NCBI GenBank assembly: GCA_032622095.1
Contig: CP136063.1
Span: 209,487,934-209,551,933, forward strand
Reading direction: 5' to 3'
DNA length: 64,000 bases
From: Siphonodentalium dalli
Lineage: Eukaryota > Mollusca > Scaphopoda > Gadilida > Siphonodentaliidae
This document shows positions 1 to 11,260 of the stretch, piece by piece (the stretch's first letter is position 1; the number at the start of each line of letters is the position of its first letter). Below the pieces are notes generated by a model. It was not told the DNA's origin. It did not search any database and saw nothing but the letters and a program-made list of their open reading frames with translations. The position numbers and the translations under genes are program-made.

Positions 1-151
1 ACTGAAAGAGTTTGTTCACCAGCAGGGAAATAAGATTAGTTTGGTAAACTAGATCATTTAGATCGCTTTGTGTAAGGAAAATGGTCCATAGTCGATGATC
101 ATATTCATGTTGTCCCAACAACGTTCAACACAGAAATGACCGCAATAGTAG

Positions 152-230
152 GGTGAGTGGTTTGGGGTGGCTGGCCCCGGGATTGTCGAAGCGCCGAGAG
201 GCCCTTTCCTTAATCCCTTTCCTTAATGAC
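152..230. repeat. Dispersed repeat block shared with 61541-61618
   Basis: This roughly 75-bp GC-rich block (TGGTTTGGGGTGGCTGG, then AGCGCCGAGAGGCCCTTTCC) recurs almost unchanged at 61541-61618, 61 kb away. In both places a copy of the same TE-associated ORF lies nearby, but on opposite sides of the block, so the two loci are not simple collinear duplicates. No coding function is visible. I infer it is part of a transposon. Confidence 0.7.
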
Positions 231-239
231 CGCAATTAC

Positions 240-625
240 TACTACTACTATTACTATGGGGGGTTTGGGATCTGACCCGGGAGGATTTGGAAGGGGCGTA
301 GCCCCTCCCCTACAACCCACTTTTGAATTTTAATGAATACATGATATGGTTTAACATAAACATGAAGTGATGAAGGTGAAATGGAAATGATCTATTTTTT
401 TTTCTTTTCTTGGCCTTCTTTTTCTTTCTGTGTTCAGATGTTGCTGTAGATGTTGCTGATGACCGCAATTTCTATGGGGGGTTTGGGAAACTTTCCCCGG
501 AAGATTTGAAAGGGGCGGAACCCCTCTCCTACAACCCACTTGAAATTTAATGAGGATACATGTAATGGTATTACATTAACATGAGATTGGTGAGGTGAAA
601 ATTATCTATTTTTTTTTTTTTTAGT
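240..625. repeat. Tandem duplication of about 220 bp at TE 3' end
   Basis: Two adjacent diverged copies start with CTATGGGGGGTTTGGGA, at about 253 and 472. Each continues through GGGGCG(G/T)A(A/G)CCCCT, CCTACAACCCACTT, an AT-rich stretch and a T-run. A third copy of the ACCCCTCCCCTA..CAACCCACTT segment sits at 60069-60091. On the minus strand all copies lie just after the stop region of a TE ORF, so I read this as its 3' untranslated or terminal region, duplicated here. An (ACT)n run lies at about 239-252. Confidence 0.6.
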
Positions 626-1139
626 CTTGTTTGCTTTCTTTTTTCGTCGGTTTGGTATTGCTGTTGTTGATGCTGTGGCTGTGTCTGAGTCGGAACTGGA
701 TTTTTCTTCTGTTTTTTCCTGCTTTCCGCATGGAGGAGGGTGTTTAGACAGGTATATATTCCCATCTTGCATTTTGTAGATGCCTTTTGCAGGGTCCAGC
801 TTGTCAGGTCCTCTGTAGATATGGTAATCCCTCAGCAGGAAGAAATCGCGGTTGGTGATTGGATATTTCATTCCTGCTGCGTGGTGTTCGAGAATCACCC
901 TTTGGAGGTCATCACGCTCTTGTTTGACCTGGTCTGGTGTTGGCGACGCCGGATTCTCGTCATACTTCGGCGTCGGAGGGGCGGAGATGCTGCTATCCGC
1001 CCCTGGTGGAGAGAGGCTGGGTGGTGTTTCCATCTCCACGTCGAAACTGGCGGCAGGAACATCGGGGGTGGTATCCGCGTCCCTGTCTCCGCTCGTCTCT
1101 GTGCCGACAGCAGGGACCTCCGGCAGATCTACGGAGTCC
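602..1139 (-). CDS. Uncharacterised TE-associated ORF, final exon (copy 1)
   Basis: The minus-strand frame is open from beyond 1261 to a stop near 602. A plausible splice acceptor (GTGTGGCAG) would start the exon at 1139, because the sequence upstream is a short CCCGGGA(A)AAC tandem repeat unlike coding DNA. The product is Pro/Ser/Thr-rich and acidic first (ETSGDRDADTTPDVPAASF), then a compact segment with RDYHIYRGPDKLDPAKGIYK, and ends in a strongly basic Lys-rich tail. A degraded homologue lies at 60171-60772 (shared SGDRDAD, then PDVP-type residues). I do not recognise the family. Its repetition beside a MULE-type transposase at the right end suggests a mobile-element gene. Whether copy 1 is expressed is unknown. 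Confidence 0.45.
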
Positions 1140-1852
1140 CTGCCACACGGAGGAACCGATCCCGGGAAAACAAGGATATCCCGGGAAAACAAGGATGGCC
1201 AACGCGGCAACAAGTAAAATTTGTGTTTTCCGTGGCGGTGAAATTGAGTTTTCGCCGCCAAAGTCCGTTTGTTAGGACAATGGAACGGTACGTATCACCT
1301 ATCATTGATTTATCCCAGTGAACTGGTTATTGTGAAGAGTGCTGGCAGTGGTTAAATGTCTGAGCAAACGATACACGCTGCTGTAGTGGTGCCACCAACT
1401 GGATACCCTTGGCCAAAATACCGGCATTGTTGACAAAACATCCATCATTTTTTTCAAAAATATACACTTATCGGTGGGTGTGATTAAGCCGATTCGAAGC
1501 CAAACATCTCCCAAGCATTTCCACAAAATTTAAGTGCAAATGTCCCACAAATAAGCATTTTATTGAGCATAACGTGAAGGTGGTGCAACGATTATTTGAC
1601 AACGCGGGTGACGAGGAAGTGCCAACGCGGAACACAAGATACGAATGTATTCAAATGTGATGTTCGAAAATAGGTCTGTGCAGCTATGTGGTACATATAT
1701 CACTATTGGTGTTGATATATATGCCGTAAGATGCAAATCAAGTACCATATGATTATTCAGCTATGGAAATGTAGTAGTTATATAGCTATGTGGTATATAC
1801 ATATATATATACATGTACAACACGTGTACGCTTTGTCAATAACCCCTATATA

Positions 1853-2257
1853 TGCGACCAAGTTAAATATGTTAACTACTTTTATATTTACAGAACGAGA
1901 TCGAATAGTGCCGATATGTCCGATATAGATATGCTCGCATGCCATCATTTTCCCCGAATGTTTTTTCGTGTGTCGATTTAATCGAATCGCCGATTTGAAT
2001 GATTTCTCACATATCCGCATGTTAACGCACTCTCAAGCTCAGGCTCAGACTCAGAGGTTGACTTTTTTGACGACTTTGGTGTTGATGTCATAACAACTTC
2101 ATCCTCAAACGGAATGGTTTGATCAAGGAATATTCCCTCGACATCTATCCCGTCTATGTCTTGAAGTGGAGCGACTCCATCCATATCGGACATATATATC
2201 GACACTATTCTATCTCGTTCTGTAAATATAAAAGTAGTTAACATATTTAACTTGGTC
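1853..2257. repeat. Inverted duplication flanking a zinc-finger exon
   Basis: The arm at 1854-1933 reads on the plus strand GACCAAGTTAAATATGTTAA, then a TTTACAG acceptor and GAACGAGAT. The reverse complement occurs at 2182-2257 with few mismatches. Each arm carries a copy of the same splice acceptor and exon start, including an in-frame ATGTCCGATAT. The arms enclose about 250 bp, so a transcript could fold into a long hairpin. It is either a local inverted duplication of an exon boundary or the ends of a TE. Confidence 0.75.
1930..2219 (-). pseudogene. Broken C2H2 zinc-finger exon
   Basis: A TTTACAG acceptor opens an exon at 2219. After a first Met (SIYMSDMDGVAPLQD) it encodes an acidic stretch (FLDQTIPFEDEVVMTSTPK, SESEPELES). 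A frame change near 2020 is then needed to reach CEKSFKSAIRLNRHTKKH, a typical C2H2 finger with H-x4-H and an S-G-K linker. The first Cys (in LTCGYV) is in the other frame, so the finger is split by a 1-nt type shift. The layout (acidic N-terminus, then fingers) is usual for metazoan zinc-finger genes. No other exon was found, so I treat it as a decayed or transposed fragment. Confidence 0.5.
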
Positions 2258-2261
2258 CAGG

Positions 2262-4340
2262 GGGGGGCGATTTTTTTTACGAGACATCAGGTGGGGGGGG
2301 GTGGGTACCCGAGGCCGGAAACAGTTTTTGACCACCTTTTTTGCATTTTTTTTTCATTGACATATTTTCAACTGTTTTAAACATATTTGTTTATTTGTTG
2401 TGGCTTGTTGCAATACGAGAAGCACTAATACATTCAATATTGTTATAATTACCCCCATAAGTTGATATAAAATGGAAAAATAGTGAATATAGTGGGGGTG
2501 GGTCCCAAAATTTTCATTGATTTTTTTTGCGCGCAATTTTTTTTTATTGTGTCTGTTTCAGCTTGCTTGGCAGTTTTTATATTGAAAATTGTCTAGTTCA
2601 CGGTGTAAATCAATAAAAACAAATACCTCAGATAGCTCTAGGGTAGGGTGAACTTAATGCAGTCTGACAATATCAGCTAACAACTCATGACAGAATATTA
2701 CAATAATTCTATTACTTTACTCATACAGTTAGTTGATGCATGAGTGTAATGTATGAACTAAATATTTGTATCAGTGTTTGTATACTAAATTGATTTTTAA
2801 ATATACTTTTGTCAAATAATTGTTTGAATTGTCAAATTATTTGTTTCAGTGTTGTTGACAACCATCAATAAGTAAATAAGTAGACATGAAATAAAGTTTT
2901 AATAACTTTTATTGAAAGAAACAATAATATAACCTTCCTTGGATAGTCTTCTGAAAAGTATAAAAATATTATTTAAATAGATGTGAAGAGGGGCCAGGAC
3001 ACATTACAGTTTTGTTCACTTGTAATTATTATATCCCATAATTACCTGCATATACTAGTATGTAAATGACACTTAATGCTGCTTAATGTCTAATTCAGGC
3101 TAATTTGAAAATTATCAAAGAAGAAAACATTAATTTACTTAATTATTGTATATTTATAAGATGATGTGCATGCAAGGAGGTCTAGTTTGAAGGCACACAT
3201 AAAGGTCATGTACAGAATGTGTGTGAATTTCTTATTGCACATGAACTCCATCCCGTACATGACCGAAGTTCAGCTCTGATTGTTCAAATGAATCTCAGTA
3301 ATATACATCTGTGTATATGGATTTGGCACTAAATTGACCATCAACGTTCAAACTCAAAGGGTTAAGCATTATTTTAGGCCCAGTTCTAAGTCGTAATGCG
3401 AGGTCGGGTCGGTGGTCATGCAGGCATACATAAAAGTTAATTCGTACACTGGTTCATATGCACATTTTCCTTTTTGGTATTACTATCGGCTCTAGGCCTA
3501 CTAGTTGATGCTGGTTGATGTCTGAAAAAAGATAAATTTAAGTTTGTGTAATTTTTTATTCTACTGTAGGCCCTAACACTGGCCCTAGTTATTTTTTGTT
3601 GTCATTCCAGGGGATTCAACATATTTTTCATCTAAAACTGGAAACATGTTTTTGTCGAGGTACCAAGTTGTGTTCTGTGCTTAAATTTGATCCGGACTGT
3701 ACTGCAAAATCTATTGTTCTCAATGGAAGGGGTAACTCTATCTCTTAGTTTGAATTCTGGTGCATTCTGGGTTGACAACGGGGGAAGTATTGGAATGAAT
3801 CTGAAATCTCTAGAGCTACCACTTGGTATAGACACTCATATAGGCCACCTGTTCCGTATTCTGCATGGTGGATTATATATGGTTGGTTTCTCTTCCAAAT
3901 GGTATATACATGTACTATGAAATATGTTGTGTATACTGTTTTCTGGGTATATATTTGAAAATTAAGTGGGCCTTTAAAACAAATTGACTGACAAATAAAG
4001 GAATACAAACTGCGTCCGCGGACGGACTGACGGATGGACAAGCTGAATCCAGATACCCCCATAACTTCATGACGAGGGTACAAAATATAAAATGAGAAAA
4101 ATACTTAGATACAACAAGAGGTTGCGCCTCGGGTGCTGGCATACCCCCGCGGTTCCAAATTGAGACATGCAATGATGGGCAGGATGGAACCAAAGTTTAA
4201 AATAAAGGATAAATAACTCTATAGAAACCGAGAAACATCAACCCGTTTCCGTGATACTCAGGCGAGGGATAACATAGTCATGTGACATCGGTACGTCTTA
4301 TGGTGTGTTTTGGATACCTTATACTCTTATTTAAATTGGC
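2262..4340. other. No gene seen; AT-rich repeats and low complexity
   Basis: The stretch starts with G-runs and T-runs (2260-2350). AT-rich sequence follows without long frames. A short GCGTCCGCGGACGGACTGAC motif at about 4011-4030 resembles the tail of a dispersed repeat (sequences rich in GGACAGACGGA recur at 11180, 17520, 28190 and 41640). No gene can be supported. Confidence 0.5.
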
Positions 4341-4360
4341 GCAGTATACTATTTTTCGCT

Positions 4361-4420
4361 CAGTTTTGAATTCGCGGACTTTACTTTCGCGCACCTATCT
4401 GCGCTAATTCAAAACTGACT
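4361..4420. repeat. Small palindromic repeat, copy 1
   Basis: CAGTTTTGAATTCGCG and GCGCTAATTCAAAACTG form an imperfect hairpin around CGCGCACC. A related hairpin lies at 5070-5127. This is probably a very short MITE or the end of one; no target duplication was found. Confidence 0.5.
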
Positions 4421-5069
4421 GAAATATTGTTTGTAAAAATGGTGGATCTGATGACAGTTTCAGTTCCTATTCGTTTCAGAAGATACATGCATGTATATAT
4501 TAAGCACGAACACAGCAGATTTACATCATGTAGACCACAACTGCATCACCATTTTTTTGTTGTTGCGATAATGGGTGCATGTTTACATATGCTCCAAATA
4601 ATTATTCTGATATTGAAATAGTTATGGACTGCATGGACATCAACTCGGAAACAGAAAACCACCACCGAGAAGGCAACTGAGTTCAGAAAAATCAACACTT
4701 GGCAAATTGTGATGACAAAACTAACTCAGAACGTATATAATAATGGCCACGGTGTCACTCCAGAGTGGTGAATAAGTGGACATGCTTTCATGTACATGCA
4801 TGCATGCGATCTTGAATATGCATGTGTATTTCTTACAAGCATTTCAAACTCGTCGATGTTATCATGATTTGTACGTCGCTCAGCATTGAGTAACGGTTTC
4901 GAATTTTTTATATTGGTTGACCGAATGTAGGTCTACACGCATCTAGGCGTAATTATCTATTCAGTGTCCAACCTTTTGTAATATGCGCACCTCATCAACA
5001 TAACCCGCGGTCTTATTTCGCTGTGGTTATAATTATAGTTTAAACTCAGGAGTCGTATTATTTTTCACT

Positions 5070-5127
5070 CAGTTTTAAATTCGCGCACCGATGGGTGCGC
5101 GAAAAATAGTACTGTGCGAATTTAAAT
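5070..5127. repeat. Small palindromic repeat, copy 2
   Basis: CAGTTTTAAATTCGCGCACC is followed by GGGTGCGCGAAAAATAGTAC and CGAATTTAAA, forming a hairpin centred on CGCGCACCGATGGGTGCGCG. It matches copy 1 at 4361-4420. The flanks (ATTATTTTTCACTC) also resemble those of copy 1. Confidence 0.5.
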
Positions 5128-5347
5128 ACGAGTAAGGTAGTATATATAATATTATATGAAACGCATGTACAAGTTGCAATGACAATTGTAGATATTTACA
5201 TGTATGAGGGAATGCTGTATATATAGGGATCTCATAATATCTGGCTTAACACTCGACGCCGTTATAATCATTCACAGTCAATGTCGTTATCATCGTCACC
5301 ACCGGGGGATGGGGAGTCAATACTATACAACTTCTACGCCGGGGACC

Positions 5348-5411
5348 AGCCTATATAGTCACTTCTCCGTGCTTGGTTACATGTATATTATAGGGAGAAG
5401 TGGACTATTAT
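5348..5411. repeat. Hairpin with AGTCACTTCTCC arms
   Basis: ATATAGTCACTTCTCC and GGGAGAAGTGGACTAT are inverted around a 25-30 nt loop. Related AAGTCACTTCTCCCTGAGAC and GGGAGAGTGGCATAT motifs recur at about 5600-5645. This suggests a small inverted-repeat element family. Confidence 0.45.
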
Positions 5412-5649
5412 CATGGCGAAAGAACAATGAGTCAATGACTGAAGTTCAATTTACACAACAGCATCACCATTCTATGATCCAATAAGTATTATGCCCATGC
5501 ATTTATAGAACCATTATAATGATTAACTACACAAATATAATCAATAAATATATACGTTAAGCATGCTGCTGGGACAAATACATTACTGGTATATGAGAGA
5601 GAAGTCACTTCTCCCTGAGACAAAAATAGGGAGAGTGGCATATTTTATT

Positions 5650-6960
5650 GGGTGATGTCTCCCAAGTCACCCTACACGATGCATGGTCCCCTGGTTCTAC
5701 ACGTGTAATTTACAAGATGGTAAAATTAAGATTACTTTGCTTATTAGTAATAATCGTGCACTCTGTATACAATAATGTGGTGCGACCCGGAGTTATATAA
5801 ACCACTGACTTTCCGTTTTACCATCTTGTAATTTACATACTTAGAAGTTTTATAGCGCAGGCACCAGAACGTGTAAATATATAAGCGGCATGAGAAATTG
5901 GCAAAGATACGCGATTCAGATTTTCCTCCTCGCACTGCCGCGTGGGTCTGCACATATCTTAACAGCACAAATTTTCCGTTACAGCATCGTAGCAATTCAG
6001 CATGACCCACCAGCAACATAGCACATTGGCAAGACCACTTGACCAGGGGTGCATGTATAACGCGCTATGCAGCTTGCGGGAGGAGCCATCGTTCCCCGCC
6101 TCGACACCAGCAGATAAACGACCAATATATATGCAATTGTTTATTGTGGCAACTAAATTGAGAGTACCATTATTGAATTGAACATGACAAACAATATGGG
6201 ATTCGATGTCAATGGATATCTCGTCACGGACATGTTCCATATGGCCTCGACGGGCGCAACCCAACGCCATAACGCTCACGGACATCATCTGTGCACCGGG
6301 TACCGTGGCCCGTCGGTCTATTGGGACAACTCTCCCGGGTTCATAAAATTCGCCACCCGTAAAGACTAAATGGAATTTTAATGATTACATTTGATGAAGT
6401 TGCTTCCAATCTCGACCTTGGAGCGATAATGTGCGCATTAATATAATCCCTGCCTGTTACCTGTCAAGCAATCAATGACCCCACATAAACCGTGTTTGTT
6501 CAATTGATGAGGCATCATTTCGCTTTGTAGTTTAAACATGTCCCATGCTTTCATGCAGCGCTATCAGATCCACTGATAAAATGGCCAGGATTGATGAGGA
6601 GAAACAAACTAGTTCACACTTGTCGAGTCATGTTGGTTGGGTAGATACTGCATGAAACCGGTACATTTTTCCACCACTGGGCATCTGTTTAGATATCTAA
6701 CAGGGCGGTTATCACTTATGGCAAGGGGCGTCTAAATTCTGCAGATAATAAGGATTATACTCTAAACAATTGTAACACTGTTACAAAATGCCTAGTGAAG
6801 GAAAAATGTACCGGATTCATGCAATATATGTGGTTGGTCTAAATTTTAAAACCTGCGATGACGCTTTAACCCTTTTATGAATGGAGCTGCGCTGCAACAT
6901 TAATGGTGGGGTAAGGGTTGAATCGTGACTTTAGTGACTATAAAAGCTGGGACTAACATA
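5650..6960. other. No gene seen
   Basis: Several 60-110 codon frames exist on both strands (for example 6178-6369 plus and 5959-6288 minus). They overlap each other and lack recognisable motifs or paired splice borders, so none is supported. ATTTACAAGATGGTAAAATTAAG at 5710 and its near reverse complement at 5816 give a weak inverted repeat. Confidence 0.4.
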
Positions 6961-6965
6961 GCATA

Positions 6966-7504
6966 TCTATCTCATATATATTTTGAAGACCTCTGTCTGT
7001 CTGTTTGTCCTTTATAGAATCGAAAACGGGTCGAGACCGATCGAGACCAAACTTCCTATCTAAAGGTAAAATCCCACGGGAATCGTCGACGTCGCATTTT
7101 GGACAAGCTCTGAGCACCGATTCTCCACTCCCAATCATCAAAATCGCCGCAAACGCCACTTCGGGGGGTTAAGGCATCAACGATCTTTATATTGACCATA
7201 TTCGGAGGTGTTAAGGATGAACGCTCTTTATTACAATCGAAGCTGCTAAACGGCTACCCATGCGTAAAATACGGATGCAAAACGAAACGCGGAATGCAAT
7301 TATCTCGATTAAAAAGGCAGAATGGGTTGTTGTGTCATATATGTCCTAGGAACAGGGGAATTTTTTCATCGGGTCAGTCTTTGAGGGACGGGTACCATGA
7401 ATTAATTTTCGCGCATGCGCAGACCAGATCTCGGAAACGGGTGGAGCTATAGACTTGAAATTTGGTTTTTGAATAGCCCGGACAACGTCGGGCTCATTGG
7501 CTAG
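6966..7504 (+). mobile_element. Non-autonomous Helitron 1
   Basis: The element begins with TC (TCTATCTCATATATATTTTG) after an A. It ends in CTAG preceded by a hairpin (GCCCGGACAACGTCGGGC) about 10 nt upstream, and is followed by T. These are the Helitron hallmarks: 5'-TC, 3'-hairpin plus CTRR, insertion between A and T. The 539-bp length leaves no room for Rep/helicase. It abuts a second Helitron with a similar 5' end, giving a head-to-tail pair. Confidence 0.8.
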
Positions 7505-8216
7505 TCTATTATATATTTTGGAAGATCTGTGTGTGTGATCGCGATGAACTCGAAAACGGCCGAGCCGATTTCGATGAAACTCGGTATGTGGTGGTATTTT
7601 CGGGAGGGAAGTGGCATAGGCATATTAATTTGTCGGTGCGACGTGACCTTGACATCGGGTTATTTCAAGGTCAAACGCCCGAATATCACGGGATTTCGAT
7701 GAAACTTGGTATGTTGGGATACTTTCGGTCGGGGAGTGGCATAGGCCTATTAATTTGCCCGTGTGACGTGACCTTGACATCGGGTCACTTCAAGGTCAAA
7801 CGCCCGAATATCACGGGATTTCGATGAAAATTAGTGTCTAGGGATACTTTCGTATGGAGAGTCTCATAAGCATATTCATTTGCAAGTGCGACGTGACCTT
7901 GAAATCGGGTCAATTCAAGGACAAATCGCGAATTTTGATGGAATTTCCACGAAATTTGATACATAGGGTTACTTTTGTCCACTAAGTGTTTTGGACGGGT
8001 CAAATCGTGACCCAGACCTGACCTTGACCTTCAAAATGATCAATTCAAGGTCAAATCGGGTAAAACCGGATGGATTTCGACGGGTACTTTTGTCCGGGTC
8101 AAATCGTGACCCCCACCTGACCTTGACCTTCAAAATGGACAATTCAAGGTCAAATCGCGCAATTCGCCGAAAAGCAGAGGGGAAACAGCCCGGACGAAGT
8201 CGGGTCCACCTGCTAG
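7505..8216 (+). mobile_element. Non-autonomous Helitron 2 with internal minisatellite
   Basis: It begins TCTATTATATATTTTGGAAG directly after the CTAG of Helitron 1. It ends with the hairpin CCCGGACGAAGTCGGG and CTAG, followed by T. The interior is a diverged tandem array of roughly 150-bp units with CGTGACCTTGACATCGGGT, TTCAAGGTCAAACGCCCGAA and ATTTCGATGAAA motifs (units near 7555, 7690, 7820 and 7940, then shorter units at 8000-8160). Internal minisatellites are common in non-autonomous Helitrons. The two 5' ends share the ATATATTTTG..AGA(C/T)CT.TGT pattern, so both belong to one family. Confidence 0.85.
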
Positions 8217-8249
8217 TAGCCATATATAGGGAAACTTTTTGGAGGGGAT

Positions 8250-8366
8250 GTCAGTGCACAGGGAGCCTCGAATATACAGGAGAATACACTGACTTACAAT
8301 GTCAAGGTAAATATCGTTAGGCCAATGTATTCTCTTATATATATGCGAGGCTCCTTATGGGGCATT
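8250..8366. repeat. Palindromic MITE family C, copy 1
   Basis: Two inverted segments face each other: GTGCACAGGGAGCCTCGA..ATA and TCTTATATATATGCGAGGCT. They are separated by AAGGTAAATATCGTTAGGCC. The same central segment occurs in reverse orientation in copy 28761-28924, so this is the same subfamily. Confidence 0.65.
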
Positions 8367-8369
8367 GAC

Positions 8370-8795
8370 ACAGATTGACAGAGTTTTCGGAAAATTTCAA
8401 GAAACTCCAGTCACGGAAGGCTTAAAGGGACATATAAGTGTCATACATCAACTAACAGTGTGCGGTTCATTGATCATAGTTATTAGTTTGCTTTACCGCG
8501 GTTCCGGACACAAAATGTCGATCAATAGCCTACATGGAATACTTATATACGAACTCTATATACTCTGACAACAGTTAAGAGGGAGGTCAAGTGACCAATT
8601 TTTAACAGGGTATTTCCATGCAAATCTCCGCAGCAAAAGTTATATATATGAAGCAGCTGTCCCGGGACTAAAGGTTGCATACAAGTTAACCCTTTCAGTG
8701 CCAAGTCTGAATTTTGTATCAACCCATATTTCCTTGACCATTTTTCAAATTTATTGATTATAATAATGTGATATATTGATGGAAAGAGCTCTTAG
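8370..8795. other. No gene seen
   Basis: AT-rich intergenic sequence. A GTTAACCCTTTCAGTGCC motif at about 8692 resembles a TTAA-adjacent TIR (compare the piggyBac-type end at 43294), but no partner end was found. Confidence 0.4.
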
Positions 8796-8880
8796 AGCTC
8801 ACCAGAGGGTGAATTTAGTGACACTATCCCGCACAGTGGGCTAGCATCACCAAATTCACCCTCTGGGGACTTCTTTCTGC
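8796..8880. repeat. MITE family B, copy 1
   Basis: Imperfect palindrome, CCAGAGGGTGAATTTAGTGA / TCACCAAATTCACCCTCTGG, about 42-nt arms. It is one of at least nine copies in the window (8796, 9001, 9337, 9478, 16676, 32492, 32772, 38079, 38180). Confidence 0.8.
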
Positions 8881-9000
8881 ATGGCATCATCTGCTATGGG
8901 ACACATAGACTCAGATTGAAGTTCCCAAATGGTGAATATTGTGATGTACACGTACACCCATTGGGAAAAAAAGAAACTTTCCAGAGAAGATGAGGCCTAA

Positions 9001-9093
9001 GCAGAATGAGGTCCCCAGAGGGTGAATTTAGTGATGCTAGTCCGCTATGCAGGATAGTGTTACTAAATTCACTCTCTGGGGACCTCCTTCTGC
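9001..9093. repeat. MITE family B, copy 2
   Basis: Near-complete palindrome running from GCAGAATGAGGTCCCCAGAG to CTCTGGGGACCTCCTTCTGC. Full-length members are about 92 bp. Confidence 0.85.
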
Positions 9094-9336
9094 AAATGAC
9101 TGACACACTAAACTCAGGCTTGGCTATGAACTGCTTTAGAAAAGGTTTCCATTCTCATGTCGAAGAGAGAAGCAAGATTCTGCCTAATGGATGAATTCGG
9201 CTAACTGTGGTCTGCAGAATATTTCTTTTATTACAAATGCAAAATGATTTGAAGTGTTATTAAAATTCAGCAAAATGGCTAAAAATAGGCGCGAGCCTTT
9301 CAAATTCAAGCCTGGATTTAGTGTGTCTTGACATTT

Positions 9337-9395
9337 GCAGAATGAGTGTGAATTTAGTGATGCTATCCCACACAGTGGGCTAGCATCACCAATTT
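9337..9395. repeat. MITE family B, copy 3 (truncated)
   Basis: Contains GCAGAATGAGTGTGAATTTA and GGGCTAGCATCACCAATTTC. The right terminal third and part of the left arm (GGTCCCCAGA) are missing. Confidence 0.65.
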
Positions 9396-9477
9396 CTTAA
9401 ACTGAACAGAACAGAAAAAGAAATTAAAAACAATGTTAATTTGAGACTATAGATACTTCCCAGAAGATGATGCCTTA

Positions 9478-9569
9478 GCAGAATGAGGTCCCCCCAGGGT
9501 GAATTTGGTGATGCTAGCCCACTGTGCGGGATATCATCATTAAATTCACCTCTATGGACCTCATTCTGC
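9478..9569. repeat. MITE family B, copy 4
   Basis: GCAGAATGAGGTCCCCCCAG to CTATGGACCTCATTCTGC palindrome with the central GCTAGCCCACTGTGCGGG. Flanks carry the family's usual neighbour sequences (AGATACTTCCCAGAAGATGA left, AGACACACTAAATCCAGGCT right). The mobile unit may therefore be longer than the palindrome. Confidence 0.8.
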
Positions 9570-9689
9570 AAATGTTAAGACACACTAAATCCAGGCTTGT
9601 TCCAATGTCAGTTGTGAGGTTGGAATAATTAGTCACCTCAGCACCATCTTCATAAAAGTTTGCAGACCCCATGTCCCGATATGAGTTGG

Positions 9690-11260
9690 CAGTCAAAAAA
9701 GGGGCATAACTCAGTCAAAAATGATCGTACCGTAACCATAATAAAAATTTGTCTGTGTATTTTCAAGAAAGAATATGCACCAAATATCAAGAAATTGTGT
9801 TGAATATTGCTCAAATTATCATCCGGACAATGCAAAAATTGTGAATTCTAAGAAAACGAGAGGCTGATCACGATCGACAGATGTTTAACCCATACCTTGG
9901 CGATAGCGATCGGCTATTTTCAGCTTGGACACTAAAATCCATAAGCCATAACTCCGTTTAAAAAATGGATCAAACTCAAATTCGAATTCTATCTGTATTT
10001 TGGGATGAGAAACTCACATACCAAATTTACATACATCTCAATAAAATGAGATATATCAGATGAAAGGTATTTCTGCTAAAGTATCAGGAATGTTGAGAAG
10101 GGTTCATTTTTAACTACAAAAATCCATACAAGTGAAGGAGGAGAAACCTGGAGATATAATAGCAGAATGATTACATGAAAAATATACAAAAGCATAAAAT
10201 TTATGATCATGGTTAACAATTTTAAGTCTATAAAAGTACCAGTACCAGGTATGTCACTTGAATGTTGCATTGCTAGGCTAAAAAAGAGAGCTATGTGGGA
10301 GTTGATAAACCCTGGGCCAACACTGTCCACACACTATGGAAATGCAATAAACAACATATGACTATTAACGTCATTTGATATGTGCAGTACAGTGAGCATC
10401 ATATATCATATTATAGGACTGTGTAACTTTATAAAAATAGTGCTACTAAATTTGGGTTCTCTCTGTCTGCTCAAATTCTGAGAACATCCCTACAAATGAA
10501 CAAGACTATTCCAATTTATACTTTTAGAACTGAATGGGAGAGTCCATTGATTCATGAATGGGTTACACCTTTCACTGCTGTGCTGAACATATGATGGCTA
10601 AAAATAACTCTAATTCAATAATACAGATTTAGCTCTTGTCCCTCTATTAGAGCTAAACTGATATCACAGGTAATTAATTGTAAGCTGCTAGGGTTATATT
10701 GTATAGAATAAAAATCTCAAATCTGTTCAATTCTTAGTTGAAAAAGGGCCATAAATCTGGTATAAAAAAATCGGATCTAACCCATATTCAAACTTGATTT
10801 GTATTTTGAGTTGAGAAACTCACATACCAAATTTGGTTCCTATCAGATGAAAAATGGTTGATTTATTGAAGCATGCATGAATTCTATGTCAAAGGGCCAC
10901 AACTCCGTTAAAAATAATCTGATCAAACCCATATTCGAACTCGATCTGTATTTTGAGTTGAGAACCTCACATACAAAATTTGGTTCTGATCAGATAAATG
11001 TTTGAGTTATGGCAGAATGCGTGAATTCTAAGTCGAAAAAGGGCCATAACTCTGTTAAAAAAAACTTGGATCAAACCCATATTTGAACTCGATCTGTATT
11101 TTGGCCTGAGAAACCCATATACAAAATTTGGTTCCGATCAGATAGAAAATGTTTGAGTTATCGCATTATGTGTAAAGTGTCTACGGACAGACAGACAAAC
11201 GATGAGTGGTCAATCCTGACGTCGACACTATGTGTACCATACTATGGTATGGGTACACAT
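9690..11260. repeat. Diverged tandem repeat, GGGCCATAACTC units
   Basis: Units of about 145-150 bp carry GGGCCATAACTC(C/T)GTTAAAA, AACTCGATCTGTATTTTG, GAGAAACTCACATACCAAAT and TTTGGTTCCGATCAGAT, starting near 9700, 9940, 10740, 10890 and 11038. The array ends with a GACAGACAGACAAACGA tail. A separate 200-bp AT-rich segment (10330-10700) interrupts it and includes a family E MITE remnant. Relatives occur at 11260-11600, 17860-18090, 33000-33230 and 41230-41740. No coding potential is seen. Confidence 0.65.

Noticed and set aside
5744-6369. Overlapping 63-109 codon frames
   Set aside because: Mutually overlapping on both strands, no domains; consistent with chance.
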